From assembly GCA_036639875.1 (NCBI GenBank), contig JAVWHX010000053.1, positions 1 to 15,179 of the forward strand: DNA of 15,179 nucleotides, written 5' to 3'. Within the stretch, counting starts at the first letter, position 1; the number at the start of each line of letters is the position of its first letter. This document shows positions 1 through 7,860 of this stretch, piece after piece. Source of the stretch: JAVWHX01 sp036639875. Lineage in GTDB: Bacteria > Bacillota_I > Bacilli_A > Erysipelotrichales > Coprobacillaceae. Under the pieces are notes generated by a model that saw only the letters and a program-made list of their open reading frames with translations, was not told the origin of the DNA and ran no database searches. The translations under genes were made by a program, and so were the position numbers.

Positions 1-1148
1 TGAGTGAATATGCTCCTGGGATGCCTTTCTTCTTACCACATGGTATGTTACTAAGAAATACTTTAGAAAACTATTGGTATGAAGAACATACAAAAGAAGG
101 TTATAAATTTATTAAGACTCCAATTATGATGTCTAGAGAATTATGGGAATTGAGTGGACATTGGGCTAACTATCAAGAAAATATGTATACAAGTCAAGTT
201 GATGAACGTGATTTTGCAATTAAGCCAATGAACTGTCCTGGAAGTTTATTAGTCTATAAGAGTGGTTTATATTCTTATAAAGATTTGCCATTACGTATGG
301 GTGAACTTGGACAAGTGCATAGACATGAAGCAAGTGGTGCTTTAAATGGATTGTTTAGAGTACGTACTTTTACTCAAGATGATGCGCATATTTATATGAC
401 ACCTGATCAAATTGAAAGTGAAGTTGTAAGATTAATCAATTTTATTGATCGTGTTTATACAAACTTACATCTTGAATATTCAATTGAATTAAGCACTAGA
501 CCAGAAGAAAAATATATTGGTGATATTGCGATTTGGGAAAAAAGTGAAGATGCTCTTGCAAAGGCTTGTAAAGCAGCGGGTAAAGATTATAAAGTAAATC
601 CTGGGGATGGAGCTTTCTATGGTCCTAAATTAGATTTCCATGTTAAGGATTCTTTAGGAAGAGTATGGCAATGTGGAACTATTCAATTGGATATGAATTT
701 ACCAGAAAGATTTGATATTAATTATATTGATTCAAATGGTGAAAAAGCAAGACCAGTTATGTTACACAGAGTTATCTTTGGTTCAATTGAAAGATTTATC
801 GGAATCTTAATTGAACATTTCGCTGGAGCTTTCCCATTATGGTTAGCACCAACTCAAATTAAAGTTATTCCAGTTAAAAATGAATTCCATTTAGAATACT
901 CGAAAGAAGTTTTTCAATTATTAGAAGATAATGGTATTCATGTAGAAATGGATGATAGAGAAGAAAAACTTGGTTATCGTATTAGAGAAGCACAAATGAA
1001 AAAGATTCCTTATCAATTGGTATTAGGGGATAAGGAAAGAGATGAAAGAACTGTGACTTATCGTCAATATGGTGAACAAAAACAAACAACAGTTTCATTA
1101 GCTGAATTTATAGAATTAATCTTAAAAGAAATTAATGATAAAGCATAA
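1..1148 (+). CDS. thrS: Threonyl-tRNA synthetase, C-terminal part (5' end outside window)
   Basis: Charges tRNA-Thr with threonine in the cytoplasm (class II aminoacyl-tRNA synthetase). The reading frame is open from base 3, so the first visible ATG (base 21) is internal: the codons before it read SEYAPG, which leads into the family's motif-1 region. The N-terminal TGS and editing domains lie upstream of the window. Visible here are most of the class II catalytic core and the anticodon-binding domain (about the last 100 residues, after WLAPTQIKVIP). The three zinc ligands that select threonine can be placed: Cys in KPMNCPG, His in QDDAH and His in VMLHR. Motif 2 is seen in QVHRHEASGALNGLFRVR. 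One small deviation is NCPGS where NCPGH is usual. The gene ends at a hairpin terminator. Any upstream T-box control cannot be judged from this window. Confidence 0.97.
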   Translation, partial: SEYAPGMPFFLPHGMLLRNTLENYWYEEHTKEGYKFIKTPIMMSRELWELSGHWANYQENMYTSQVDERDFAIKPMNCPGSLLVYKSGLYSYKDLPLRMGELGQVHRHEASGALNGLFRVRTFTQDDAHIYMTPDQIESEVVRLINFIDRVYTNLHLEYSIELSTRPEEKYIGDIAIWEKSEDALAKACKAAGKDYKVNPGDGAFYGPKLDFHVKDSLGRVWQCGTIQLDMNLPERFDINYIDSNGEKARPVMLHRVIFGSIERFIGILIEHFAGAFPLWLAPTQIKVIPVKNEFHLEYSKEVFQLLEDNGIHVEMDDREEKLGYRIREAQMKKIPYQLVLGDKERDERTVTYRQYGEQKQTTVSLAEFIELILKEINDKA

Positions 1149-1178
1149 GAGACCTTAACGGTCTCTTGTTTTTGTTTC
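1147..1178 (+). terminator. Intrinsic terminator of thrS
   Basis: AAGAGACC (1147-1154) pairs perfectly with GGTCTCTT (1160-1167) around the loop TTAAC, followed by the T-rich stretch TGTTTTTGTTT. The stem begins at the thrS stop codon. The convergent merR-type gene ends inside the same element: its stop codon (1157-1155 on the minus strand) lies in the loop. The minus-strand side lacks a good U-tract, so it is probably a one-way terminator. Confidence 0.85.
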
Positions 1179-1982
1179 TAGATACATCATAGTGATATAA
1201 TTGTTTTCATCTTGTTCAGCAATATCTGAAAGAATATATTCTTCATAGGCATTATCGCCTAGTTCAATATGATGTGTATTTGCATATTGCATTAATCTTT
1301 CATAACCTTCATTAAAGTGTTTATATGATCCTTGGTAATATGTGACAAGGTAATATCCAGCTCTTTTAATTTTTATATTTTTTATGTTTTTCTTTTTTGT
1401 ACGCGTGAATAAATATTGAAATTCTTCATATTTCTTTTCTTTTATACTTTCTATAGAAAGTATAGTTCCGACTCTGTCTTCAGTTTCTAAATGTTGATTA
1501 TAAAAACCTACGTATTCATCCATATATGATGCGAAATGCTTTCCCTGATGGCTATGTGGGGAATCACTACATAATAATATTTCTTCTTCCATATATTCTA
1601 AAAAGACTTCTTGGGTATTTAATTGTAAGGCTTGAGAAGTTGTTGAACGAATTGTTCTAATGAAATCTTTTGCTGATTTTAGTTTCTTGATTTTATGATT
1701 AAGAAGTTGTTCTTGTTCATCTAATAAATGAATTAACATTTCTGGTGTTCTTTTTTCAAGATATACTTTAATGTCTTGTAAAGACATACCAATACTTTTT
1801 AATAATGTAATAATCGCAAATGTTTCATATTGATGATAAGAATAATAGCGATAGCGATTATCTTTAACAAGAGTAGGTTGAAAGAGGCCTATATCATCAT
1901 AATGAAATAGAACATGTTTAGGGACTTTACATATTTGAGCAAATTCACCAGTTGTAAAATATTTCTCTCTTAATTCAGACAT
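1155..1982 (-). CDS. MerR family regulator with BmrR/GyrI-like effector domain
   Basis: 275 aa cytoplasmic transcription regulator. Residues 8-75 form the MerR winged helix-turn-helix (FTTGEFAQICKV, then the typical HYDDIGLFQP and RYRYYSYHQ stretches). Residues about 76-115 are a predicted dimerisation coiled coil (LLDEQEQLLNHKIKKLKSAK). Residues about 125-273 resemble the GyrI-like/BmrR effector-binding fold, including RAGYYLVTYYQGSYKHFNEGYERL near the C-terminus. There is no cysteine cluster of the metal-sensing MerR kind, so an organic, drug-like ligand is more likely than a metal (inference from the family). The ATG at 1982 has an AGGAGA site (1991-1996, minus strand) about 8 bases upstream. 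It is divergent from a two-gene ABC exporter, and the shared gap carries a MerR-type promoter with a dyad, so it very probably activates the exporter and may control itself. The ligand is unknown. Confidence 0.92.
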   Translation of the reverse strand: MSELREKYFTTGEFAQICKVPKHVLFHYDDIGLFQPTLVKDNRYRYYSYHQYETFAIITLLKSIGMSLQDIKVYLEKRTPEMLIHLLDEQEQLLNHKIKKLKSAKDFIRTIRSTTSQALQLNTQEVFLEYMEEEILLCSDSPHSHQGKHFASYMDEYVGFYNQHLETEDRVGTILSIESIKEKKYEEFQYLFTRTKKKNIKNIKIKRAGYYLVTYYQGSYKHFNEGYERLMQYANTHHIELGDNAYEEYILSDIAEQDENNYITMMYLETKTRDR

Positions 1983-1997
1983 TTTTATATTCTCCTA

Positions 1998-2028
1998 TTG
2001 ACTATAAGGTTACCTTATAGTTTATTAT
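1998..2028 (+). promoter_or_regulatory. MerR-type promoter of the first ABC exporter (19-bp spacer)
   Basis: The -35 box is TTGACT (1998-2003) and the -10 box TATTAT (2023-2028), separated by exactly 19 bp. The 17-bp optimum is overstretched to 19-20 bp in promoters activated by MerR-family proteins, which twist the DNA to realign the boxes. This spacing next to a divergent MerR gene is strong context. The exporter SD AAGGAGG is at 2051-2057 and its ATG at 2066. Confidence 0.82.
2002..2020. promoter_or_regulatory. MerR operator dyad
   Basis: Perfect inverted repeat CTATAAGGT (2002-2010), central T, ACCTTATAG (2012-2020). It sits inside the promoter spacer, where MerR-family dimers bind. It is the only strong dyad in the 83-bp gap between the divergent genes. 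Confidence 0.85.
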
Positions 2029-2029
2029 A
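2024..2029 (-). promoter_or_regulatory. Possible -10 box of the MerR gene
   Basis: Read on the minus strand this is a perfect TATAAT, 42 bases before the regulator's start codon. A weak -35 (TTGTTG) lies 17 bp upstream of it. It overlaps the -10 of the divergent exporter promoter and lies beside the operator, so regulator and exporter transcription would be mutually linked. The -10 is clear; the pairing with the -35 is uncertain. Confidence 0.45.
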
Positions 2030-2065
2030 GTATAGTCAAGTCAAAACAACAAGGAGGAAAATAGA

Positions 2066-3802
2066 ATGAAACTTATGTTTAAGTATTTAAAAAAGTATAA
2101 AAAGTTACTTTTACTTAATGTCATTTCTGTCTTTGGGTTTGCGCTTGTAGAATTAGGGCTTCCTACAATCATAGCGAATATGATTGATATAGGAGTAGCT
2201 AACCAAGATAAGAACTATCTTTATATGATGTGGGGAGTTGCAATTGTCATATCAATAATAGGGGTATTAGGTACGGTTTTACTTGGTTATTGTTGTGCTA
2301 AAATTTCTACATCTATTACTCGTGATATCCGTAATGATATCTTTAAAAAGGTGCAAGATTTTTCACCTAGCGAGTTTAATAAGTTTGGGATATCATCATT
2401 AATTACTCGTACAAATAATGATGCCTTTCAAATCCAAATGTTTGTGAATGTGATTTTAAGAACAGCGTTATTAACACCAGTTATGATTGCTGTTAGTTTT
2501 GTAATGACGTTAAAAACGTCATTAGATTTATCATTGGTTATTGTTGCAACGTTACCTTTAGTTATTATAGGAGTTATTATCGTTGCTTTGGTCTCAGAAC
2601 CAATGTCTCAAAAGCAACAAGCATCTTTAGATCAGTTAAATCGTATCTCACGAGAAAATTTGACTGGTATTAAAGTTATTAGAGCTTTTAACAATGATGA
2701 GTATGAACAAAAAAGATTTAATGAAACAAATAATGTTTATACAACATTCTCTAAGAAAATCTTTAAGTTAATGAATTCAGCTGATCCAATATTCTTTTTG
2801 GCTATGAATATTGCTATTCTTTTTATCTTTTGGATTGCTTCTGGAATGATAGATACAGGAACTTTACAAGTTGGTAAACTTGTAGCGTTCCAAGATTATT
2901 TATTCCATGCGATGTTTTCAATGTTATTATTTTGTAGTGTTTTTGTTATGTATCCACGTGCTGCAGTTTCAGCGAAACGTATTCAAGCAGTTTTAAATAG
3001 TGACATAACAATTCAAGAACATGAATGTCTTGATCAAATTGATACATTAAATGGCCATACATTGTCATTTGAAAATGTAACCTTCGCTTATCCTGATGGG
3101 GAAGAGGCAGTTTTAAAGGGTGTTTCTTTTTCGGCGTCACAAGGTGAAACTGTTGCCTTTATTGGAAGTACTGGGTCTGGGAAGTCAACATTGATTAACT
3201 TGATTCCACGTTTCTATGATGTGAGTAAAGGTGAGATAAAGATAGATGGAATGAATATTCAAAATTATTCAATTCGTTCTTTACGTGATAAGATTGGTTT
3301 TATTCCGCAAAAAGCAATGCTTTTTACTGGAACTATTGCTGATAATATTCGTTATGGTAAAGAAGATGCATCACTTGATGAAGTTCAACATGCTGCAAAA
3401 ATTGCTCAAGCCTATGATTTTATTAATGAAAAACCTTTAGGTTTCGATGAATTGATAACTGAAAGTGCTACAAACGTTTCTGGTGGACAACGTCAACGTT
3501 TAAGTATTGCAAGAGCTATTATTAAGAAACCACAAATCTATATTTTTGATGATTCTTTCTCAGCATTGGATTTTAAAACAGATTCAATGTTAAGACATGC
3601 TTTAAAGAGCGAAACTAAAGAATCAATTGTTTTGGTTGTTGCTCAACGTATATCAACAATTATGGAAGCAGATAGAATTATCGTTTTACATGAAGGTGAA
3701 GTTGTTGGTACGGGTAAACATAAAGAGTTATTGAAGACATGTCCGATATATCATGAAATTGCAGCTTCTCAGTTGAGTGAGGAGGAGTTGAATTATGAAT
3801 AA
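2066..3802 (+). CDS. Heterodimeric ABC exporter, degenerate-site subunit
   Basis: 578 aa half-transporter of the type IV ABC exporter fold (BmrCD / TM287-288 / LmrCD-like). Six membrane helices are visible at roughly 14-40, 52-78, 129-148, 152-176, 241-262 and 276-298. The nucleotide-binding domain follows from about 333: Walker A GSTGSGKST (367-375), Q-loop in FIPQK (412-416), signature VSGGQ (471-475) and Walker B IYIFD (491-495). The residue after Walker B is Asp496 instead of the catalytic Glu, and the switch histidine is Gln527 (VAQRIS). This is the usual mark of the subunit whose own ATP site is slow or dead. Its canonical signature would complete the active site formed with the next gene's product. 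The start has an AAGGAGG site 8 bases upstream. The gene lies downstream of the MerR-type promoter and overlaps its partner by 8 bp. Function is multidrug or toxic-compound efflux by inference; the substrate is unknown. Confidence 0.94.
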   Translation: MKLMFKYLKKYKKLLLLNVISVFGFALVELGLPTIIANMIDIGVANQDKNYLYMMWGVAIVISIIGVLGTVLLGYCCAKISTSITRDIRNDIFKKVQDFSPSEFNKFGISSLITRTNNDAFQIQMFVNVILRTALLTPVMIAVSFVMTLKTSLDLSLVIVATLPLVIIGVIIVALVSEPMSQKQQASLDQLNRISRENLTGIKVIRAFNNDEYEQKRFNETNNVYTTFSKKIFKLMNSADPIFFLAMNIAILFIFWIASGMIDTGTLQVGKLVAFQDYLFHAMFSMLLFCSVFVMYPRAAVSAKRIQAVLNSDITIQEHECLDQIDTLNGHTLSFENVTFAYPDGEEAVLKGVSFSASQGETVAFIGSTGSGKSTLINLIPRFYDVSKGEIKIDGMNIQNYSIRSLRDKIGFIPQKAMLFTGTIADNIRYGKEDASLDEVQHAAKIAQAYDFINEKPLGFDELITESATNVSGGQRQRLSIARAIIKKPQIYIFDDSFSALDFKTDSMLRHALKSETKESIVLVVAQRISTIMEADRIIVLHEGEVVGTGKHKELLKTCPIYHEIAASQLSEEELNYE

Positions 3803-5576
3803 GAAATGGCAAGATTTTAAACGTTCAATTGGTCAAATAGCACCATTTATTTCACCATATAAATGGAGTTTCTTTATGGCTATATTTATGATTGTTGTAA
3901 CTAATGTTGTTTTATCTCTTTCACCAATGGTGGAAGGATGGATAACTTCATTATTAATGAAGAATTCTATTGAAATAGCTAATAAAGTAGAAGGAGCACA
4001 TGTTCAATTTGATGTTGTTCTACAAATTATTGGAATTTTAATTGTTCTTTATATTATTAAAACTGTTTCACAATTGGTTTTTACTTTTACAATTACAAAC
4101 TCTATTCAAAATGCTATGCATGATTTACGTAATGCATTACAAGAGAAAATCCGTCGTTTACCTGTAAGTTACTTTGATACTCATCAATATGGTGATGTTT
4201 TAAGTCGTATTACAAATGATGTTGATACTGTTTCAAATGCTTTACAACAAACACTAAGGCAAATCTTTGGTGGTGTCTTAATGTTAGGTTTGGCAATCTT
4301 TATGATGTTAAGAATTAATGTCATGATGACACTTATTGTTATGATCTTATTACCAACGGCGTTATTGATTACTAAGTTTATTGTGAAAAGATCACAAAAA
4401 CGTTTTAAAGCACAACAAAAAGCATTAGGGAAACTTAATGGTGCTATTACAGAAATGTATACTGGTTATAATGAAATCTTATTGTTTAATAAACAAAAGA
4501 AATCTATTGATAACTTTAAGACGATTAATGAAGACTTATGTCAAAATGCTTTTAAAGCACAATTTATGTCATCATTAATATCTCCATGTATTTCATTAGT
4601 CACATATATTATTATTGGGACTGTTGGATTAATGGGAAGTTTACTTGCAATATCTGGTTCAATGCAAATAGGAGAAATCCAAGCATTTGTTCGTTATATA
4701 TGGCAAGTTAATGATCCTATTTCTCAAGTGAGTAACTTATCTTCACAAATTCAATCTGCTTTTGCAGCTATTGAAAGAATCTTTGAAGTCTTAAATGAAA
4801 AAGAAGAGAATGATGTTGTTGGAACAACTGATGTGAGTGAGTTACAAGGTCATGTAAGCTTTGAACATGTTTATTTTGGTTATCATGAAAAAGAAGTTAT
4901 TCATGATTTTGATATTGATATTAAGAGTGGACAAATGGTTGCGATAGTAGGACCTACTGGTTCTGGTAAAACAACATTGATTAGTTTATTAATGCGTTTC
5001 TATGATACAACATCTGGAAGTATTAAGATTGATGGTATTGATATAAAAGATATGAAAAGAGAAGAACTTCATTCTTTATTTGGAATGGTATTACAAGATA
5101 CATGGTTATTCCATGGATCAATCTATGATAATATCCGTTATGGTCGCTTAGATGCAAGAAAAGATGAAGTTATTGAAGCTGCAAAACAAGCAAATGTTCA
5201 TCATTTTATTCGTACATTACCTGATGGTTATGATATGATTATCAATGAAGAAGCTAACAATATTTCTCAAGGTCAAAAACAATTATTAACGATTGCAAGA
5301 GCTATTCTTAAAAATCCTCAAATCATGATTTTAGATGAAGCAACTTCATCTGTTGATACAAGATTAGAGAAGATGTTACAGGATGCTATGCATAACGTTA
5401 TGAAGGACCGTACAAGTTTTGTTATTGCTCATCGTCTTTCTACGATTAAGAGTGCTGATTTAATACTTGTGGTTAAAGATGGAAATATTGTTGAACAAGG
5501 CTCACATGATGTCTTAATTCAACAAGGTGGTTATTATAAACAATTATATAATGCTCAATTTAGTGAATCTGAATAG
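3795..5576 (+). CDS. Heterodimeric ABC exporter, catalytic-site subunit
   Basis: 593 aa partner of the preceding gene, its ATG lying inside that gene's last codons (8-bp overlap), which suggests translational coupling and fixed stoichiometry. Membrane helices are at about 24-46, 74-100, 157-172, 176-196, 258-285 and a less clear sixth near 290-315. The nucleotide-binding domain carries Walker A GPTGSGKTT (386-394), Q-loop VLQD (432-435), Walker B IMILD (510-514) followed by the catalytic Glu515, D-loop SSVD, and His546 in IAHRLS. The signature is altered (ISQGQ, 490-494, for LSGGQ). So this subunit supplies the working Walker B Glu and His, while its weak signature faces the degenerate site of the other subunit. 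This is the complementary pattern expected of an asymmetric exporter. The gene is followed by a bidirectional hairpin (5603-5637). Confidence 0.94.
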   Translation: MNKKWQDFKRSIGQIAPFISPYKWSFFMAIFMIVVTNVVLSLSPMVEGWITSLLMKNSIEIANKVEGAHVQFDVVLQIIGILIVLYIIKTVSQLVFTFTITNSIQNAMHDLRNALQEKIRRLPVSYFDTHQYGDVLSRITNDVDTVSNALQQTLRQIFGGVLMLGLAIFMMLRINVMMTLIVMILLPTALLITKFIVKRSQKRFKAQQKALGKLNGAITEMYTGYNEILLFNKQKKSIDNFKTINEDLCQNAFKAQFMSSLISPCISLVTYIIIGTVGLMGSLLAISGSMQIGEIQAFVRYIWQVNDPISQVSNLSSQIQSAFAAIERIFEVLNEKEENDVVGTTDVSELQGHVSFEHVYFGYHEKEVIHDFDIDIKSGQMVAIVGPTGSGKTTLISLLMRFYDTTSGSIKIDGIDIKDMKREELHSLFGMVLQDTWLFHGSIYDNIRYGRLDARKDEVIEAAKQANVHHFIRTLPDGYDMIINEEANNISQGQKQLLTIARAILKNPQIMILDEATSSVDTRLEKMLQDAMHNVMKDRTSFVIAHRLSTIKSADLILVVKDGNIVEQGSHDVLIQQGGYYKQLYNAQFSESE

Positions 5577-5599
5577 ACTTGACTTCATTAAATATGAGT

Positions 5600-5640
5600 A
5601 AAAAAGGGTGTTAATCTGTAAAAGATTAACACCTTTATTC
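5600..5640. terminator. Bidirectional intrinsic terminator
   Basis: An 11-bp perfect stem, GGTGTTAATCT (5607-5617) with AGATTAACACC (5623-5633), around loop GTAAA. On the minus strand it is followed by CTTTTTT (5606-5600), a good terminator for the small gene and the GGDEF-EAL gene upstream of it. On the plus strand the tail is only TTTATT, a weaker stop for the exporter operon. The minus-strand gene's stop codon (5637-5635) abuts the stem. Confidence 0.85.
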
Positions 5641-5940
5641 ATAATGAAATTCATAGCCTTCTTCTGGTTCGCCAACTTCATATCCAACTATTTGGGATGC
5701 TTTATTCTTAAATATAGTTATCCAGGTTTCCCATTCGTTTTCTGGTAATTTGGCATAAAACTGTAATCCACTAGGTTCAATACTTGCTTCAATGATTTTA
5801 CCATCAATACCATACCATTGTGGACATTCATCTATATAGCCACTCCATTCAGGCATATCCTGATATAAAAGTTCTAATCTATCCCAAATATCTTGGGGTA
5901 GTGTATAGTGTATATTCAAATTTATATTATATATATTCAT
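5635..5940 (-). CDS. Small acidic protein of unknown function, downstream of GGDEF-EAL gene
   Basis: 101 aa from the ATG at 5940. A TTG at 5949 would add three residues (104 aa), but the AAGG lies 9 bases from the ATG, a better distance. I do not recognise a named family. The protein is soluble-looking, with no signal peptide or membrane segment. It is acidic, especially at the C-terminus (VGEPEEGYEFHYE), and rich in tryptophan and tyrosine (DIWDRL, MPEWSGY, CPQWYG, NEWETWI). The central stretch EASIEPSGLQFYAKLP looks like a compact alpha/beta core. It starts about 24 bases after the stop of the GGDEF-EAL gene on the same strand, with no terminator between, so the two are probably co-transcribed. 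Compact acidic single-domain proteins like this also occur as immunity-type proteins, but no toxin gene is adjacent, so I do not assign that. Confidence 0.75.
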   Translation of the reverse strand: MNIYNINLNIHYTLPQDIWDRLELLYQDMPEWSGYIDECPQWYGIDGKIIEASIEPSGLQFYAKLPENEWETWITIFKNKASQIVGYEVGEPEEGYEFHYE

Positions 5941-5964
5941 ATTCTTCAACCTTATCCTTCTTAT

Positions 5965-7749
5965 TTATAAATACTTTTCTAAAAATTCTGTATGATATAT
6001 AGGTTTAGAAACATAGTAACCTTGACCAATATGACAATCTAACTTATTTAACATATGAACATCTTGTAATTCTTCAACACCCTCACAAACCACCAATTTA
6101 TTTAATAAGTGTGCTGTCTCTATAATTAAACGGATAATTTGTATAACATTTGGACTTTCACGACTTTCAGTCACAAACTTTCTATCAATCTTAATAATAT
6201 CTACTGGTATTTTATGGATTGAGTTAAGTGAAGAATAACCAGCTCCAAAATCATCCATTGAGAATACGAAACCTTCTTCACTGAGTTGATTAAGCATTGA
6301 AATAATATGATGAGGGAATTCATTAAAAGAACTTTCAGTAATCTCTAATTCAATACAACAAATAGGTATCTTATATTTATTAATAAGTAATTTAAGATTT
6401 TCTTTAAAGTCTTGATGATGAATAGTAACTCTAGATAAATTAACGGAAATACTAAAATGAGTATCTTCTAAATGATTTTTCTTAATAAATAAACAAACTT
6501 GTTCTAACATATAAAAATCAAGATTATAAATAAAACCATTCTGTTCAAATAAAGGAATAAATTCATCAGGATAAAGAATCTTATTATCTCTATTATGCCA
6601 TCTTACCAAAGCTTCAGCACCAACAATCTTTAAACTAGGAATATCAAACTTAGGTTGTAAGTATAATTTAAACTCATTGTGTTCTAATGCAGGATACATT
6701 TCTTTAGTTAATCGGCTTTCATAATACAAATCATTTAAAAGATTTTGGTTATAATAAAGGACGCTTCCTTTTTCCATCTTCTTTGCTTGTTTATGAGCCA
6801 AGCTCACATTATCAAGCATATCTTTTATACTTTCATCCTTTTGTATTAGATAAACACCACAAGTTACTGTTAAATCATTATAAATATCTAATTCAATAGA
6901 TTCTTTCATATTTTCCTTAAAACTCAATTTTAACTTATCAATTAGAAATTCATTGTATTCACAAAAAAGAAAGAATTCATCACTTCCATATCTTGCACAA
7001 CAGCCATCATGACCAGCATATACTTGTAAAGTTGCAGCAATTGTTTTTAATAATTGATCTCCAATTTGACTTCCATATGTTGAATTTAAGTATTTGAATC
7101 TATCAATATCTAAACAAATAAATGCATATCTTTGTTGATCAATTTTTTCTATTCTTACTTCTGCTTCTTTTTCAAATGCTGCAAAGTTATGAATACCTGT
7201 TAACTTATCAATATACATAGCTTTATTAATTTGTTTTTGTTTATATTTGTACCAAAATATAAAAACTCCAATAGTGACAATAAGATAACCTACAAATACA
7301 GATAAAGAATCTCTTGTTTTTTTATCAGAGACTTCTTGGGCAGTTTCTACCATAGTATTTGCCTTTACAAAATAATCTTCACTTAAGTTAAAGAGTTCCT
7401 CATTTGAGTGACCATCTCTTACTTTATAAATTTCTTCCTTTATATTTGTCCATATACCATTCATTTCTTCAAGTTGAGATTGATAAAGTGAATCATCAAA
7501 CAATACTAACCCATATTCCCCGTTTCCAGTCTGTAAATCATAAAGAATATCATCTAAATAGACAATTAATTTATCATCCGCTTTTCCATGTAATTCTTTT
7601 TTTATAAGTTTTTGAGTAGCACCTCTAATTATACCACTATAGTTAATGACCTTAGCATCACCAACATTTTGTGTTAAAGAGAAAGTCAATATTAAAATAG
7701 CGACTATCCAAATAGAAGTATAAATAATTATATTATTCTTTGTTTTCAT
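5965..7749 (-). CDS. Membrane-anchored GGDEF-EAL protein, probable c-di-GMP phosphodiesterase
   Basis: 594 aa. A membrane helix at about 7-26 and another at about 149-166 enclose an extracytoplasmic sensor region of some 120 residues. That region opens with VINYSGIIRGATQKLIKKEL, a pattern resembling helical sensor domains of NarX/PilJ type (inference). The GGDEF domain (about 176-335) keeps the metal-binding LDIDRF (213-218) but has GSDEF (255-259) instead of GGDEF and no RxxD inhibitory site, so cyclase activity is doubtful. The EAL domain (about 350-594) looks catalytically complete: E379 in AEALVRW, N437 in VNLS, E472 in ITES, DDFGAG (499-504), K520, E556 in EGVE and Q576 in GQGYY. The likely net activity is hydrolysis of cyclic di-GMP to pGpG, tuned by the GGDEF domain and by a periplasm-side or cell-wall-side signal. 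The start ATG has GGAGG four bases upstream. The small gene at 5940 follows on the same strand. Confidence 0.93.
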   Translation of the reverse strand: MKTKNNIIIYTSIWIVAILILTFSLTQNVGDAKVINYSGIIRGATQKLIKKELHGKADDKLIVYLDDILYDLQTGNGEYGLVLFDDSLYQSQLEEMNGIWTNIKEEIYKVRDGHSNEELFNLSEDYFVKANTMVETAQEVSDKKTRDSLSVFVGYLIVTIGVFIFWYKYKQKQINKAMYIDKLTGIHNFAAFEKEAEVRIEKIDQQRYAFICLDIDRFKYLNSTYGSQIGDQLLKTIAATLQVYAGHDGCCARYGSDEFFLFCEYNEFLIDKLKLSFKENMKESIELDIYNDLTVTCGVYLIQKDESIKDMLDNVSLAHKQAKKMEKGSVLYYNQNLLNDLYYESRLTKEMYPALEHNEFKLYLQPKFDIPSLKIVGAEALVRWHNRDNKILYPDEFIPLFEQNGFIYNLDFYMLEQVCLFIKKNHLEDTHFSISVNLSRVTIHHQDFKENLKLLINKYKIPICCIELEITESSFNEFPHHIISMLNQLSEEGFVFSMDDFGAGYSSLNSIHKIPVDIIKIDRKFVTESRESPNVIQIIRLIIETAHLLNKLVVCEGVEELQDVHMLNKLDCHIGQGYYVSKPIYHTEFLEKYL

Positions 7750-7860
7750 ATTGCCTCCATTTCTTTGCCATATAAACCCTTTCTCTTCTTTTATTTTAAT
7801 ACTTTTTTGTTATATTGTACATAGGTAAAGCAAGGGATAAATATTATTAAATAATATATC

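Noticed and set aside
7841..7857. Palindrome ATATTATT-A-AATAATAT downstream of the ORF6N gene as a terminator
   Set aside because: The stem is pure A/T and no T-tract follows on the minus strand. It may be chance in AT-rich DNA, and I could not pair it with a convincing promoter for the GGDEF-EAL gene.
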